From: Lachnospiraceae bacterium
GTDB taxonomy: Bacteria; Bacillota; Clostridia; Lachnospirales; Lachnospiraceae
Reading direction: 5' to 3'
Length of the DNA stretch: 48,277 nucleotides
Assembly: GCA_028721415.1 (NCBI GenBank)
Contig: JAQYIU010000052.1
Span: forward strand, 1 to 48,277
Part shown: positions 8,689-17,221 of the stretch, one piece after another
How positions within the stretch are numbered: position 1 is the first letter of the stretch
Layout: the number at the start of each line of letters is the position of its first letter
Program-made: the position numbers and the translations under genes
Notes under the pieces: generated by a model
Databases searched by the model: none
The model's input: the letters and a program-made list of their open reading frames with translations, nothing else
Told to the model about the DNA's origin: nothing

Positions 8689-9627
8689 ATGAAGAAATAT
8701 CTTCTCGGAGCGGATGTCGGAGGAACGACAGTAAAATTGGGACTATTTACCGTAGACGGAACACTTCTTGATAAATGGGAGATTCCGACAGATCATTCAG
8801 AAGACAGCGATATCCTTCGTGATGTGGCAGTATCCTGTGAAAAGATGATGGAGCAAAAAGGACTTTCCAAAGACGAATTTGCAGGAATTGGGCTGGGAGT
8901 ACCGGGACCGGTGCATGGGGATGGTTCGGTGGATCTCTGTGTGAATCTCGGCTGGGGAGAAAAGGCTGTGAAAGCAGATATGGAAGAACTTCTTGGAATT
9001 CCTGCAGCTGTAGGCAATGATGCGAATGTGGCAGCTCTTGGAGAGATGTGGCAGGGCGGAGCCAAAGGACATGAGAACGTTGTGATGGTGACTTTGGGAA
9101 CCGGAGTCGGCGGCGGAATCATTGTCGATGGCAAAATGATTGCCGGTGCCCATGGATATGGAGGAGAGATTGGACATATCATGATCAATACCCATGAGAC
9201 AGAGAAATGTAATTGTGGGAAATGTGGATGTCTGGAGCAGTACTGTTCTGCTACGGGAATCGTCAGAATGGCAGGCAAAAAACTCATGGAAAAAAATTGC
9301 GATACTGTACTGCAAAATATTGGCGAGCTTACTGCAAAAGATATCTTTGATGCCGCAAAAGAAGGGGATTCTTTTGCAGTGGAGATAGTGCAGGATTTTG
9401 CCAGACGATTGGCAAGAGGACTCTCCTTCATCTCTTGTGTGGTGGATCCGGATGTGTTTGTCGTCGGTGGCGGCGTATCCAAGGCAGGTACGATTATTAC
9501 AGATACGGTTCAGAAGTACTACAAAGAATGCGTTTTCGGTAATCAGAAGGAATCCTCTTTTGTGCTTGCCACACTGGGAAATGATGCCGGCATCTATGGA
9601 TGTGCCAGATTAGTTCTGTCAGAATAG
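8689..9627 (+). CDS. glcK: ROK-family glucokinase
   Basis: This 312-residue ROK kinase probably phosphorylates glucose to glucose 6-phosphate in the cytosol. The N-terminal phosphate loop is GADVGGTTVKLGLF, and the ROK zinc motif is CNCGKCGCLEQYCSATG (about 179-195). The ATP-binding segment GTGVGGG and the catalytic region VGNDANVAALGE are present. No helix-turn-helix precedes the kinase domain, so it is an enzyme rather than a ROK repressor. GTG (8686) and ATG (8689) are adjacent; ATG has the better spacing from GGGGGG at 8676-8681. It follows hprK closely, which suggests one transcript linking sugar phosphorylation and catabolite control. A terminator follows. Confidence 0.88.
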   Translation: MKKYLLGADVGGTTVKLGLFTVDGTLLDKWEIPTDHSEDSDILRDVAVSCEKMMEQKGLSKDEFAGIGLGVPGPVHGDGSVDLCVNLGWGEKAVKADMEELLGIPAAVGNDANVAALGEMWQGGAKGHENVVMVTLGTGVGGGIIVDGKMIAGAHGYGGEIGHIMINTHETEKCNCGKCGCLEQYCSATGIVRMAGKKLMEKNCDTVLQNIGELTAKDIFDAAKEGDSFAVEIVQDFARRLARGLSFISCVVDPDVFVVGGGVSKAGTIITDTVQKYYKECVFGNQKESSFVLATLGNDAGIYGCARLVLSE

Positions 9628-9713
9628 GACAAAAAATTGTAATTCCAGGTTTTTGTAGTGAAAAAAAGTGTGATAAAAAAATATACAGAACCTTAAATTT
9701 TTGGCAATTTATC

Positions 9714-9755
9714 TAAAGGGGAGCATAAAGCTCCCCCTTATTTTGTGTTTTTTAA
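9714..9755 (+). terminator. Rho-independent terminator after glcK
   Basis: AAGGGGAGC and GCTCCCCCTT pair around ATAAA and are followed by TATTTTGTGTTTTTT. It ends the hprK-glcK unit. The rest of the gap to murB (9756-9917) is AT-rich with no clear promoter; two TTGCAA words (near 9870-9890) are the only pattern. Confidence 0.85.
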
Positions 9756-9917
9756 ACATTGTGATTCTATTCGTTTTAGAGTATGATATAAGATATATAA
9801 CTACATATGGTATACAAAATAAAATATAGTTATAGTTCTCAGTTTTACTTTACCGTAAAAAAATATTTTGCAACTTTGTGATTGCAAGAAACATTACAAA
9901 AATATAGGAGATAGGAT

Positions 9918-10838
9918 ATGCTACAGGAACTTTGTTACGAATTAAAAAGCGTAATCACAGAAGGAAAAGTTTTAACGGAAGAACCGATGAGTCGCCACAC
10001 CAGTTTTCAGATTGGCGGTCCGGCAGATCTTTTTGTCCAGCCTGCAACAGGAGAAGAAGTTCGCGAGGCAATCCGTCTGGCCAAAAAAGTACAGGTTCCT
10101 TTTTTTGTGGTGGGTAATGGAAGTAATTTACTGGTATCAGATGATGGCTTTCGAGGGATGATTTTACAGATAGGTCGTAATCTTCAGGAGATTACTGTTG
10201 AAGGTAATGAGATTCATGCCGAAGCAGGTGCCTTACTCAGCAGAGTGGCAAGAACGGCATTGGAGCATGGTCTAACCGGTATGGAGTTTGCAGCCGGGAT
10301 TCCGGGTTCTCTGGGTGGTGCCGTTGCCATGAATGCCGGTGCTTATGGTGGGGAGATGAAAGATATTCTCACAGAAGTGGAAGTCCTGACACCGGAAGGA
10401 GAGAGAAAAGTTCTGACCCTGGATGAGTTGGAACTGGCTTATCGTCACAGTTGTATATTTGAAAAGAATTATATTGTTCTGAGTGCCCATCTTCATTTGG
10501 GAGAGGGAGACAAGGATGCGATCAGAAACAGAATGGATGAGCTGGCGAGAGCCAGAAGAGAGAAACAGCCTTTGGAATTTCCAAGTGCCGGAAGTACTTT
10601 TAAGCGGCCGGAAGGATATTTTGCAGGCAAGCTGATTCAGGATGCAGGATTAAAAGGATACACGGTCGGAGGAGCTCAAGTTTCCGAAAAGCACAGTGGT
10701 TTTGTAGTGAATTGTGGTGGTGCTACGGCGGAAGAGGTTCTGTTTTTGATCAGACAGGTACAAAAGAAAGTAAAGGATCAGTTTGGTGTGACCATGGAAC
10801 CGGAGGTTCGCATGGTAGGATTTACAGATCCTTTCTGA
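9918..10838 (+). CDS. murB: UDP-N-acetylenolpyruvoylglucosamine reductase
   Basis: This 306-residue FAD enzyme reduces UDP-GlcNAc-enolpyruvate with NADPH to UDP-MurNAc, the second committed step of peptidoglycan synthesis (after MurA at 27651). The FAD domain shows VGNGSNLLVSDDGF and GIPGSLGGAVAMNAGAYGGE. The catalytic region reads PSAGSTFKRP (Ser proton donor) and AGKLIQDAGLKG. The C-terminal Glu lies in the MEPEVRMVG segment. The length matches the shorter type IIb MurB. ATG follows TAGGAGATAGG. It is the first gene of murB-rapZ-whiA-HPr-like, with gaps of 18 bases to each of the next two genes. Confidence 0.93.
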   Translation: MLQELCYELKSVITEGKVLTEEPMSRHTSFQIGGPADLFVQPATGEEVREAIRLAKKVQVPFFVVGNGSNLLVSDDGFRGMILQIGRNLQEITVEGNEIHAEAGALLSRVARTALEHGLTGMEFAAGIPGSLGGAVAMNAGAYGGEMKDILTEVEVLTPEGERKVLTLDELELAYRHSCIFEKNYIVLSAHLHLGEGDKDAIRNRMDELARARREKQPLEFPSAGSTFKRPEGYFAGKLIQDAGLKGYTVGGAQVSEKHSGFVVNCGGATAEEVLFLIRQVQKKVKDQFGVTMEPEVRMVGFTDPF

Positions 10839-10856
10839 TAATAAAGAGGTGAAAAT

Positions 10857-11732
10857 GTGAGGTTTGTCATTGTTTCCGGAATGTCCGGAGCAGGAAAAAG
10901 TACCGCTCTCAATATGCTTGAGGATATGGGATTTTTTTGTGTGGACAATCTGCCGGTAGCGTTGCTGCCAAGTTTTGGTCAGATTGCATTTGACCGTAAA
11001 GTGGATGTCAATCAGGTGGCTGTCACCGTGGACATTCGTAATGGAGATCAGCTTCAGGGACTTACCAATCAGCTGGAAGTGCTGTTTGAACTGGGAATGA
11101 AATATGAGATATTATTTCTTGATGCGGATGAGAAAACGCTTGTGAAGCGTTATAAGGAGACGAGGAGAACCCATCCTCTTGCCAGAGAAGACCGCATCGA
11201 GACGGGGATTCAGCGAGAGAGGAAGATGGTATCCTTTATCCGGGAAAAAGCCGATTATATTATTGATACGACGTCCCTGCTGACAAGAGAGCTGAAACAG
11301 GAATTAGAGAAAATCTATATCAATGACGAACATTACAGTAATTTTATCATTACCATTTTGTCATTTGGATTTAAATATGGAATACCACCGGACACCGACC
11401 TGGTTTTTGATGTGAGATTTTTGCCGAATCCTTATTATGATCCGGATCTTCGGCCAATGACCGGCAACGATTCCGCCATTCAGCAATATGTGATGGCTTC
11501 CGGTGACGGACAGATTTTTCTTGATAAGCTTGAGGATATGCTGGAATTTCTGATTCCCCATTATATTGATGAAGGAAAATATCATCTCGTGGTAGGAATT
11601 GGCTGTACAGGCGGCAAACATCGTTCTGTCACCATCGCCAATGGAATATACAAAAGGCTTGGAAATCTGCCTTACAGTGTCCGGATTGAACATCGGGATA
11701 TTGAAAATGATTCCACATATAAAGGAAAATAA
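10857..11732 (+). CDS. rapZ: RapZ/YvcJ-family nucleotide-binding protein
   Basis: A 291-residue member of the RapZ (YvcJ) family. In enterobacteria RapZ is an RNase adaptor that senses glucosamine 6-phosphate; the Bacillus homologue YvcJ binds GTP/ATP and its role is less clear. Walker A is GMSGAGKS (8-15), DNLPVALLP follows, and the C-terminal family motif is IGCTGGKHRSV. The start is GTG at 10857 with AAAGAGGTG upstream. In Bacillus the order is yvcJ-yvcK-whiA-crh; here whiA follows directly after 18 bases and yvcK is absent. The association with murB suggests a link to amino-sugar or envelope metabolism (inference). Confidence 0.92.
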   Translation: MRFVIVSGMSGAGKSTALNMLEDMGFFCVDNLPVALLPSFGQIAFDRKVDVNQVAVTVDIRNGDQLQGLTNQLEVLFELGMKYEILFLDADEKTLVKRYKETRRTHPLAREDRIETGIQRERKMVSFIREKADYIIDTTSLLTRELKQELEKIYINDEHYSNFIITILSFGFKYGIPPDTDLVFDVRFLPNPYYDPDLRPMTGNDSAIQQYVMASGDGQIFLDKLEDMLEFLIPHYIDEGKYHLVVGIGCTGGKHRSVTIANGIYKRLGNLPYSVRIEHRDIENDSTYKGK

Positions 11733-11750
11733 CAGGAGGCAGATTAAGGA

Positions 11751-12704
11751 ATGTCATTTTCTTCAGAAGTGAAAGAAGAATTAACCCATCTGTCCGGTCA
11801 CGAAATGCATTGCTGTGTGGCAGAACTGGCAGCGATTATTTATTTTTCCGGTAAGATCTGCTGTTCGTCGGAAGGAGAGCGGTCGATTCAGCTTCACACG
11901 GAAAATGCAGCGGTTGCCAGAAGGTTTTATACTCTGCTGAAACATATTTTTCACTTTCAGCCGGAGGTCACCACATCACAACATGATTTCCTCAAAAAAA
12001 ATCGCATCTATATGATACAGATTGAAGACTCAAGAGAAACGCTGCAGATTCTGAAAACAGTCGGTCTGGTAAATAACCTGGGACAGATGGAAGATGATTA
12101 TTTTATCGACAATCCGGTTTTGCAGAAAACCTGTTGCAGAAGAGCATTTTTGAGAGGAGCATTTCTTTCCGTCGGTTCCATTACGGATCCGGAAAGAAAC
12201 TATCATTTTGAGTTTGCCTGTCTCAGTGACGGGAGAGCACAGCAATTAAAAGAATTAATCAGCTATTTTGGTCTGGAAGCCAAAATTGTACTCCGGAAGA
12301 AATATCATGTGGTATATCTGAAAGAAGGTGCCATGATTTCAGATATTTTGAATATAATGGAAGCACACGTATCCATGATGAAGTTTGAGAATGTCCGTAT
12401 CGTAAAAGATGTCCGGAATTCTGTGAACAGGAGGGTGAATTGCGAGGCTGCCAATATCAATAAAACCGTTTCTGCAGCCAGAAAACAGATTGAAGATATT
12501 GAATATATCAGGAATACGATTGGATTGGAGAAGCTGCCGGATAATCTACGGGAAGCTGCCTGTGCAAGGCTGGAGGAACCGGATGCCACTTTAAAGGAAC
12601 TGGGTGAGATGCTCGATCCGCCGGTAGGAAAGTCTGGAATTAACCACAGACTGAGAAAATTAAGTCAGATGGCACAGGATATCAGAGAGAATGGACGTAT
12701 CTGA
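11751..12704 (+). CDS. whiA: DNA-binding protein WhiA
   Basis: A 317-residue WhiA: an N-terminal LAGLIDADG-like homing-endonuclease fold without nuclease function, and a C-terminal helix-turn-helix. In actinomycetes it controls sporulation septation; in Bacillus it affects division and chromosome segregation. Landmarks are the N-terminal SFSSEVKEEL, the middle AFLRGAFLSVGSITDP and the C-terminal HTH region LKELGEMLDPPVGKSGINHRL. ATG is preceded by CAGGAGG. A small hairpin, ATCTGAT-TCT-ATCAGAT (12699-12715), spans the stop codon. The HPr-like gene starts 97 bases later, the same neighbour that crh is to whiA in Bacillus. Confidence 0.93.
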   Translation: MSFSSEVKEELTHLSGHEMHCCVAELAAIIYFSGKICCSSEGERSIQLHTENAAVARRFYTLLKHIFHFQPEVTTSQHDFLKKNRIYMIQIEDSRETLQILKTVGLVNNLGQMEDDYFIDNPVLQKTCCRRAFLRGAFLSVGSITDPERNYHFEFACLSDGRAQQLKELISYFGLEAKIVLRKKYHVVYLKEGAMISDILNIMEAHVSMMKFENVRIVKDVRNSVNRRVNCEAANINKTVSAARKQIEDIEYIRNTIGLEKLPDNLREAACARLEEPDATLKELGEMLDPPVGKSGINHRLRKLSQMAQDIRENGRI

Positions 12705-12801
12705 TTCTATCAGATACTAACATATATTTTAGAGCTCATTGAGCGATAATGGAAACAAGGGATTATAGTTAACATTTTAATTGGCAAACAAGGAGGAAGA
12801 C

Positions 12802-13059
12802 ATGATTACAAAAAAAATGGAAATAAAGATTCCATCAGGGCTTGATCCAAGTACGATCGCACTGTTTATTCAGACTGCCAGTCAGTACGAAAGCAGGGTA
12901 TATGTTGAGGTTGAGAACAAAAGAGTCAATGCCAAAAGCATTATGGGGATGATGACTTTAGGCTTGCCGGCAGGAGAAGAAATTACTGTGATTGCAGATG
13001 GCGCAGATGAAGAAAAAGCCATAGAACATATCAATAAATATCTGAGTAATGAAAAATAA
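12802..13059 (+). CDS. HPr-like regulatory protein lacking His15 (Crh-like)
   Basis: An 85-residue HPr fold. In HPr numbering, which fits without gaps, the PTS phospho-acceptor motif GLHARPA is replaced by GLDPSTI: His15 is Asp and Arg17 is Ser. The regulatory serine is intact (S46 in NAKSIMGMMTLG), with the hydrophobic patch used to contact CcpA. It therefore cannot carry phosphate from enzyme I but could be phosphorylated by HPr kinase (7744-8673). That is the defining property of Bacillus Crh, which also sits after whiA. A TTG at 12781 opens the frame, but AAGGAGG (12790-12796) precedes ATG 12802. Crh proper has Gln15; Asp15 might mimic a charged state. A normal HPr must be encoded elsewhere. 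Confidence 0.85.
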   Translation: MITKKMEIKIPSGLDPSTIALFIQTASQYESRVYVEVENKRVNAKSIMGMMTLGLPAGEEITVIADGADEEKAIEHINKYLSNEK

Positions 13060-13074
13060 ATAAAATTAAATGTG

Positions 13075-13125
13075 ATCAGGCAACGGCTCAAAATCATTGA
13101 TTTTGAGCCGTTGCCTGATTTTAGT
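13075..13125. terminator. Long bidirectional terminator hairpin
   Basis: A perfect 22-bp inverted repeat (13075-13096 with 13098-13119, core GGCAACGGCTC) is followed by TTTAGTT. It separates the HPr-like gene from the convergent zinc-ribbon gene. Confidence 0.85.
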
Positions 13126-13129
13126 TGAT

Positions 13130-13939
13130 TCAGTTTTCCTTTAATCCATAATAATTATAAATCAAATCTTCATCAAAGGACGTCAGAGTCCACTGTCCGT
13201 CCACAATTCCGTAGACGATGGTTCCCGTATAGTCTGTTTTGGGAGCCGCCTCTCTGGCTTCTTCATACCATTCATATAATAATTCAGAAAGATCTTGTTC
13301 TTCGTCTCCGGAAGAAAACATATAAGAGAATATTTTCTTCATATTGTCCCATAAAGAATCTTCTTCTTGCGTCTCGGTGAATCGCCTGGAAATTGTTTCC
13401 GGAATTTTTGTAAAATCAATATTTTCCGTGTGAACGGTAACCGTGCAGGAGTGATAGTCTGCCGTGATATTGGTGATTTCATAAGAGGCGGAACGAATGA
13501 TCTCACTGCAAAGGATTTCTCCGTCGATTTCAATATCACCGGCTTCCAGAATGCGTGTCCACACATTTTCGTCTAACAGTTGCTGAAACTGATCTTCAAT
13601 ATAATCAGAAACATAAGGATCCTCTTTTAAAAAATCCGGAAGATACGCCGGGTCCACAGAGGAGAAATCCATCTCATGAGCCATGGTAAAAATCTCATTA
13701 GTGGTCTGCTGGCAGTTCTTTTTGATCAGGCTAATGTAATATTGATATCCAATAATTCCTCCTGCGATGAGAATGAACATGAGAAGGAGAAGCACAAACG
13801 GCCATTTCTTTCGGGCTTTGTTCTGATGTCTGTAACGGGAAGAAACCAGTTTGTAATCGGCGTTACCTAAAGGTGTGCCACAGTGTTTACAGATGGTTTC
13901 ATTTTCGATGTATGGTCTCTGGCAATTCGGACATGTCAT
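13130..13939 (-). CDS. Membrane-anchored zinc-ribbon protein of unknown function
   Basis: A 269-residue protein in three parts. A zinc ribbon comes first (CPNC then CKHC about 14 residues later). A basic stretch and one transmembrane helix follow (about 45-67, WPFVLLLLMFILIAGGIIGY). The remainder, about 200 residues, is an acidic domain probably outside the cell, with no motif I recognise. The topology suggests a cytosolic ribbon with an external sensor or binding domain. Two ATGs are possible; GGAGG is only one base from the first (13945) and seven from the second (13939), so I choose the second. Its promoter (14031-14059) is strong. Function unknown. Confidence 0.75.
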   Translation of the reverse strand: MTCPNCQRPYIENETICKHCGTPLGNADYKLVSSRYRHQNKARKKWPFVLLLLMFILIAGGIIGYQYYISLIKKNCQQTTNEIFTMAHEMDFSSVDPAYLPDFLKEDPYVSDYIEDQFQQLLDENVWTRILEAGDIEIDGEILCSEIIRSASYEITNITADYHSCTVTVHTENIDFTKIPETISRRFTETQEEDSLWDNMKKIFSYMFSSGDEEQDLSELLYEWYEEAREAAPKTDYTGTIVYGIVDGQWTLTSFDEDLIYNYYGLKEN

Positions 13940-13985
13940 GGGCATTCCTCCTTAAATAACCGGAAGCAGATCCGGTATGATAATT

Positions 13986-14023
13986 ACGGAATCGGATCGG
14001 TTCCAGTGAAATTCTGATTCCGT
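13986..14023 (-). other. Hairpin in the zinc-ribbon gene leader
   Basis: ACGGAATC (13986-13993) pairs with GATTCCGT (14016-14023). A second small hairpin, ACCGGA/TCCGGT (13958-13975), lies just before the ribosome site. Both fall inside the predicted leader RNA. Confidence 0.35.
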
Positions 14024-14030
14024 TGACATC

Positions 14031-14059
14031 AGTATAGATACTATTCCGAAAGGTGTCAA
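14031..14059 (-). promoter_or_regulatory. Promoter of the zinc-ribbon gene
   Basis: On the minus strand: TTGACA (14054-14059), 17-bp spacer, TATACT (14031-14036). This is a near-consensus sigma-A promoter. Confidence 0.8.
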
Positions 14060-14214
14060 GATTCGGGTTTTTTTGGTTTTTCCTCAACGTTGCTTTCCTA
14101 TGCTGGGATTTGTCATCAACCAGAGTATCTTCCTACAGAGATGAATTGTCTGGACAAACAAAAAAAGAATCGTTATCATAGAAGAAATATAATACCAAAA
14201 AAGAGGAAAAGAGA

Positions 14215-15186
14215 ATGGAAAAAAGAAAAAAGCGGCTTACTTTACTGGGAATAGCAGCTCTGTTGCTATTGATTGTCGGGTGTGTCGGGCTCTTGATTTT
14301 CAGTCGAAATCGAAATAAAGAAGGGGAGCCACAAAAAAGAATCGGTGCATTGTATATGACAATGAATAACCCTTATTTTGAGGTGATCAATGAACAGGTA
14401 AAAGCGGTGGTGAAAAATAATGGCGACGTGATGATAACCCGGGATTCTGCCATGGATGCTGAGATGCAGGATCGACAGATTGAAGAGCTGATTGAAGAAG
14501 GGGTAGATGCTCTTTTAATCAATGCAGTAGATTGGAAAAATATTGGTGACAGCCTTGACAAAGCGAAGAAAGCGGGTGTTCCGATCATAGCGGTTGATAC
14601 AGAAGTTTATGATGATGATCTGGTGGATGGAACAGTGATATCGGATAACTATCATGCAGGTGAACTCTGTGCGCAGAACCTGATGATGAAACGACAATCT
14701 GGTAAAATACTATTTCTGGTCCAGAATACGAACAAATCAGCTGTGGACCGGATCCAGGGATTTAAAGATACTTTGGCAGAGTCCGGATGGGAGTATGAAA
14801 ATGTCGGTGAGCTGGAATGTCTTGGTCAGTTGGAAGTAGCTCAGCCATTGGTGGAAGAAGTGCTTCAAAGCAGGCAGGATATCGATGTGGTGATGGCATT
14901 AAATGATCCCAGCGCTCTGGGAGCCATGGCAGCTCTCGATGCAGTGGGAATGTTGTCGGATGTACTGGTATACGGTGTGGATGGCACCCCGGAGGCAAAA
15001 ACCATGATCTCCGAGCAGAAGATGACTGCAACCGCAGCCCAGTCTCCAATGAAAACCGGGGCTACAGTTGCTAGTATGCTTTATGATCTTCTTGATAAAA
15101 AGAAAATTGACAAAAAAACGGTTTTGCCGGTCACCCTCATCACCGAAGACAATATAGAGCAGTTTAGTTTGAACGGATGGGAGTAA
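14215..15186 (+). CDS. Sugar-type substrate-binding protein (type I periplasmic-binding fold), membrane-anchored
   Basis: A 323-residue protein of the RbsB/Peripla_BP_4 class that binds pentoses, hexoses or autoinducer-like sugars outside the membrane. A basic start and one hydrophobic helix (8-29) are followed by the binding domain (IGALYMTMNNPYFEVI; ligand-loop DVVMALNDPSALGAMAAL; VYGVDGTPEA). IVGC (20-23) loosely fits a lipobox, but hydrophobic residues continue past the Cys, so either a lipoprotein or an uncleaved anchor is possible. AGAGGA precedes the ATG; a TATAAT at 14188-14193 is the likely -10. No permease or ATPase gene is nearby. The kinase gene follows after 9 bases, so a sensing role is more likely than uptake (inference). 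Confidence 0.85.
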   Translation: MEKRKKRLTLLGIAALLLLIVGCVGLLIFSRNRNKEGEPQKRIGALYMTMNNPYFEVINEQVKAVVKNNGDVMITRDSAMDAEMQDRQIEELIEEGVDALLINAVDWKNIGDSLDKAKKAGVPIIAVDTEVYDDDLVDGTVISDNYHAGELCAQNLMMKRQSGKILFLVQNTNKSAVDRIQGFKDTLAESGWEYENVGELECLGQLEVAQPLVEEVLQSRQDIDVVMALNDPSALGAMAALDAVGMLSDVLVYGVDGTPEAKTMISEQKMTATAAQSPMKTGATVASMLYDLLDKKKIDKKTVLPVTLITEDNIEQFSLNGWE

Positions 15187-15195
15187 GAAGCTGTT

Positions 15196-16548
15196 ATGAA
15201 AAAAGAAAAAAATATAACATCAGAATATTATCTGAAACTGTGTTTTTGGATGATGGGTGTCTTGAATTTTATGATTGTGATCTTCCTGACATTAACGATT
15301 GTTTTGACACAGTTCCGCATTGCCAGGTCGCAGAATGCCAGTGACTTTCTGGCGAAACTTATGGTGATTCCTGAAAAACCGGGAATGCGAATCATGATTG
15401 TGATGGGATGTTATTTACTAATCTGCCTTTCCATTTACATAAAAGGAAAGTTATCCGAGGATTTTTCGGGAGAACAGAAAAACGAATGGCTGCTTTTTTT
15501 GAATGTTTTTGAGATCATACTGGTCATATTACTCATGAGCACAATTGATATGGCTTATAATGGAATTATCTTTTTTGTGGTGGCAGAAATGATTACTCAT
15601 GTGGAGAAATACTGGAGTCGGCTGGCGGTTTTATTTGCCACATTTCTCTGCTATCTGGTCTGCAGCTATGACCTTGTCACCCTGCTGTTTCCCATGAATT
15701 CTTTTGAAATCTGGGTTTCTTTTTACAGTTATAATACAGAGCGATATTTTCTGGGAATGCGAACTGCCTGCAATGTGGCAAGTCTTGTTCTATTTCTGAT
15801 CTATATTGTAATTTTGCTGGTGGAAGACCGAAAAGAAAATGAGAGGATCAAGAGTCTGAACGATCAGCTTCAGAAAGTAAATCAGCAACTTCATGAATAT
15901 GCAGAAGAAAAAGAACTGATGGGAGAGACCAGAGAACGAAATCGTCTTGCCAGAGAGATTCACGATACCTTAGGTCATATCCTGACCGGAATTTCTGTAG
16001 GAATTGATGCGGTTATGGTATTGATGGATGCCTCCCCGGAAGCGGCGAAACAGCAGCTGGAAACCATTGGTGGAATTGCCAGAAGGGGATTGAATGATGT
16101 GCGTCGTTCTGTTCGCAAGTTAAAGCCGGATGCTTTGGAACGAATGTCTCTGGAAAATGCCATTCACCAGATGATCGAGGAAATGTCCAAAGGAACCAAC
16201 ACAAAAATATACTTTGTTTCTTACATAGATAAACTTAGATTTGAAGCGGACGAAGAAGAAACGCTTTACCGTATCATTCAGGAAAGTACTACCAATGCCA
16301 TTCGACACGGAAAAGCAACGGAAATCTGGATTCGCATCAGCGAGAAAAATGAAGAGCTTATTGTTATGATCAGTGACAATGGGGTGGGGTGCAGTGAAAT
16401 TACCGAAGGTTTTGGCCTGAAGCATATGAGAGAGCGAGTAGAGCTTCTTAACGGAACTTTGTTCTGTGAGAGTATGTGCGGATTTACTGTGATCGTGAAA
16501 ATACCAATTCGAAACAGTGAGAGAAAAGGAGGAGAGGAAGATGATTAA
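15196..16548 (+). CDS. NarL-type sensor histidine kinase with multi-helix membrane domain
   Basis: A 450-residue kinase. The first 210 residues hold five or six membrane helices (about 15-39, 64-83, 99-116, 121-135, 142-168, 188-209) with only short loops, so the protein has little ligand-binding domain of its own. A coiled coil (about 212-245) leads to the HisKA_3 box REIHDTLGH with H256 as the phosphorylated residue. The HATPase domain carries the N box around IQESTTNAIRHG and the G box DNGVGC...EGFGLKHMRERV. It is flanked by the two binding-protein genes and overlaps the regulator gene by 8 bases. The lack of an external domain fits a partner-binding protein acting as input. Confidence 0.9.
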   Translation: MKKEKNITSEYYLKLCFWMMGVLNFMIVIFLTLTIVLTQFRIARSQNASDFLAKLMVIPEKPGMRIMIVMGCYLLICLSIYIKGKLSEDFSGEQKNEWLLFLNVFEIILVILLMSTIDMAYNGIIFFVVAEMITHVEKYWSRLAVLFATFLCYLVCSYDLVTLLFPMNSFEIWVSFYSYNTERYFLGMRTACNVASLVLFLIYIVILLVEDRKENERIKSLNDQLQKVNQQLHEYAEEKELMGETRERNRLAREIHDTLGHILTGISVGIDAVMVLMDASPEAAKQQLETIGGIARRGLNDVRRSVRKLKPDALERMSLENAIHQMIEEMSKGTNTKIYFVSYIDKLRFEADEEETLYRIIQESTTNAIRHGKATEIWIRISEKNEELIVMISDNGVGCSEITEGFGLKHMRERVELLNGTLFCESMCGFTVIVKIPIRNSERKGGEEDD

Positions 16549-17209
16549 AGTATTGATAGCAGATGATCAGGAACTGATCAGAGAAAGTCTGGGAATTGTT
16601 CTGGGGGCCAACTCTGATATGGAAGTGATCGGGATGGCGTCTGACGGACAGGAAGTAATTTCCATGATCAAAAAACAAAAACCGGATGTCATTTTAATGG
16701 ATATCCGTATGCCCGGAATGGATGGTGTGGAGTGTACCCGTATTGTGAAAGAAAAATATCCGGACATTTATATTATTATTTTAACAACCTTTGATGATGA
16801 TGAATATGTTTTTGGAGCACTGAAATATGGTGCCAGTGGCTATTTGCTGAAAGGGATTTCCATGAAAGACCTGGCTTCCTCTATCCGTACCGTGATCAGC
16901 GGAAGAGCAATGATCAATCCGGAAATCACAGATAAAGTGGTAAAACTGTTCAATAAGATGGCAAAAAGTAATTATTCCATTCAGGTAGAAGAAAAGCAGA
17001 CAGAAGATCTGACGAAAACGGAATGGAAGGTAATTCAGAAAATAGGCTGCGGTTTATCGAATAAAGAAATTTCCTCCGATCTGGCACTGTCGGAAGGAAC
17101 GGTGCGGAATTATTTAAGTTCCATTTTATCAAAGCTTGATCTGAGAGACCGGACGCAGCTGGCCATCTGGGCGGTACAGACGGGAACAGTCAACAGAATC
17201 TTTGATTAG
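16541..17209 (+). CDS. NarL/FixJ-family response regulator
   Basis: A 222-residue transcription regulator paired with the kinase before it. The receiver domain has the acidic pair D8/D9, phospho-acceptor D54 (ILMDIRMPGMDG), the Thr/Ser position in LTTFDD and the conserved Lys in LLKG. The C-terminal LuxR-type helix-turn-helix spans about 157-215 (LTKTEWKVIQKIGCGLSNKE, then GTVRNYLSSILSKL). ATG 16541 overlaps the kinase stop and follows AAAGGAGGAG, so translation is coupled. The frame is open a further 24 bases upstream, but those codons are the kinase tail in another frame. Targets are unknown; the palindrome before fruK (18643-18667) is a candidate site. Confidence 0.92.
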   Translation: MIKVLIADDQELIRESLGIVLGANSDMEVIGMASDGQEVISMIKKQKPDVILMDIRMPGMDGVECTRIVKEKYPDIYIIILTTFDDDEYVFGALKYGASGYLLKGISMKDLASSIRTVISGRAMINPEITDKVVKLFNKMAKSNYSIQVEEKQTEDLTKTEWKVIQKIGCGLSNKEISSDLALSEGTVRNYLSSILSKLDLRDRTQLAIWAVQTGTVNRIFD

Positions 17210-17221
17210 GAGTTATCCGTG

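Noticed and set aside
8793-9482. Open frame of 229 codons on the minus strand inside glucokinase
   Set aside because: It is Ser/Pro/Thr-rich antisense of a well-conserved ROK kinase; no start signal.
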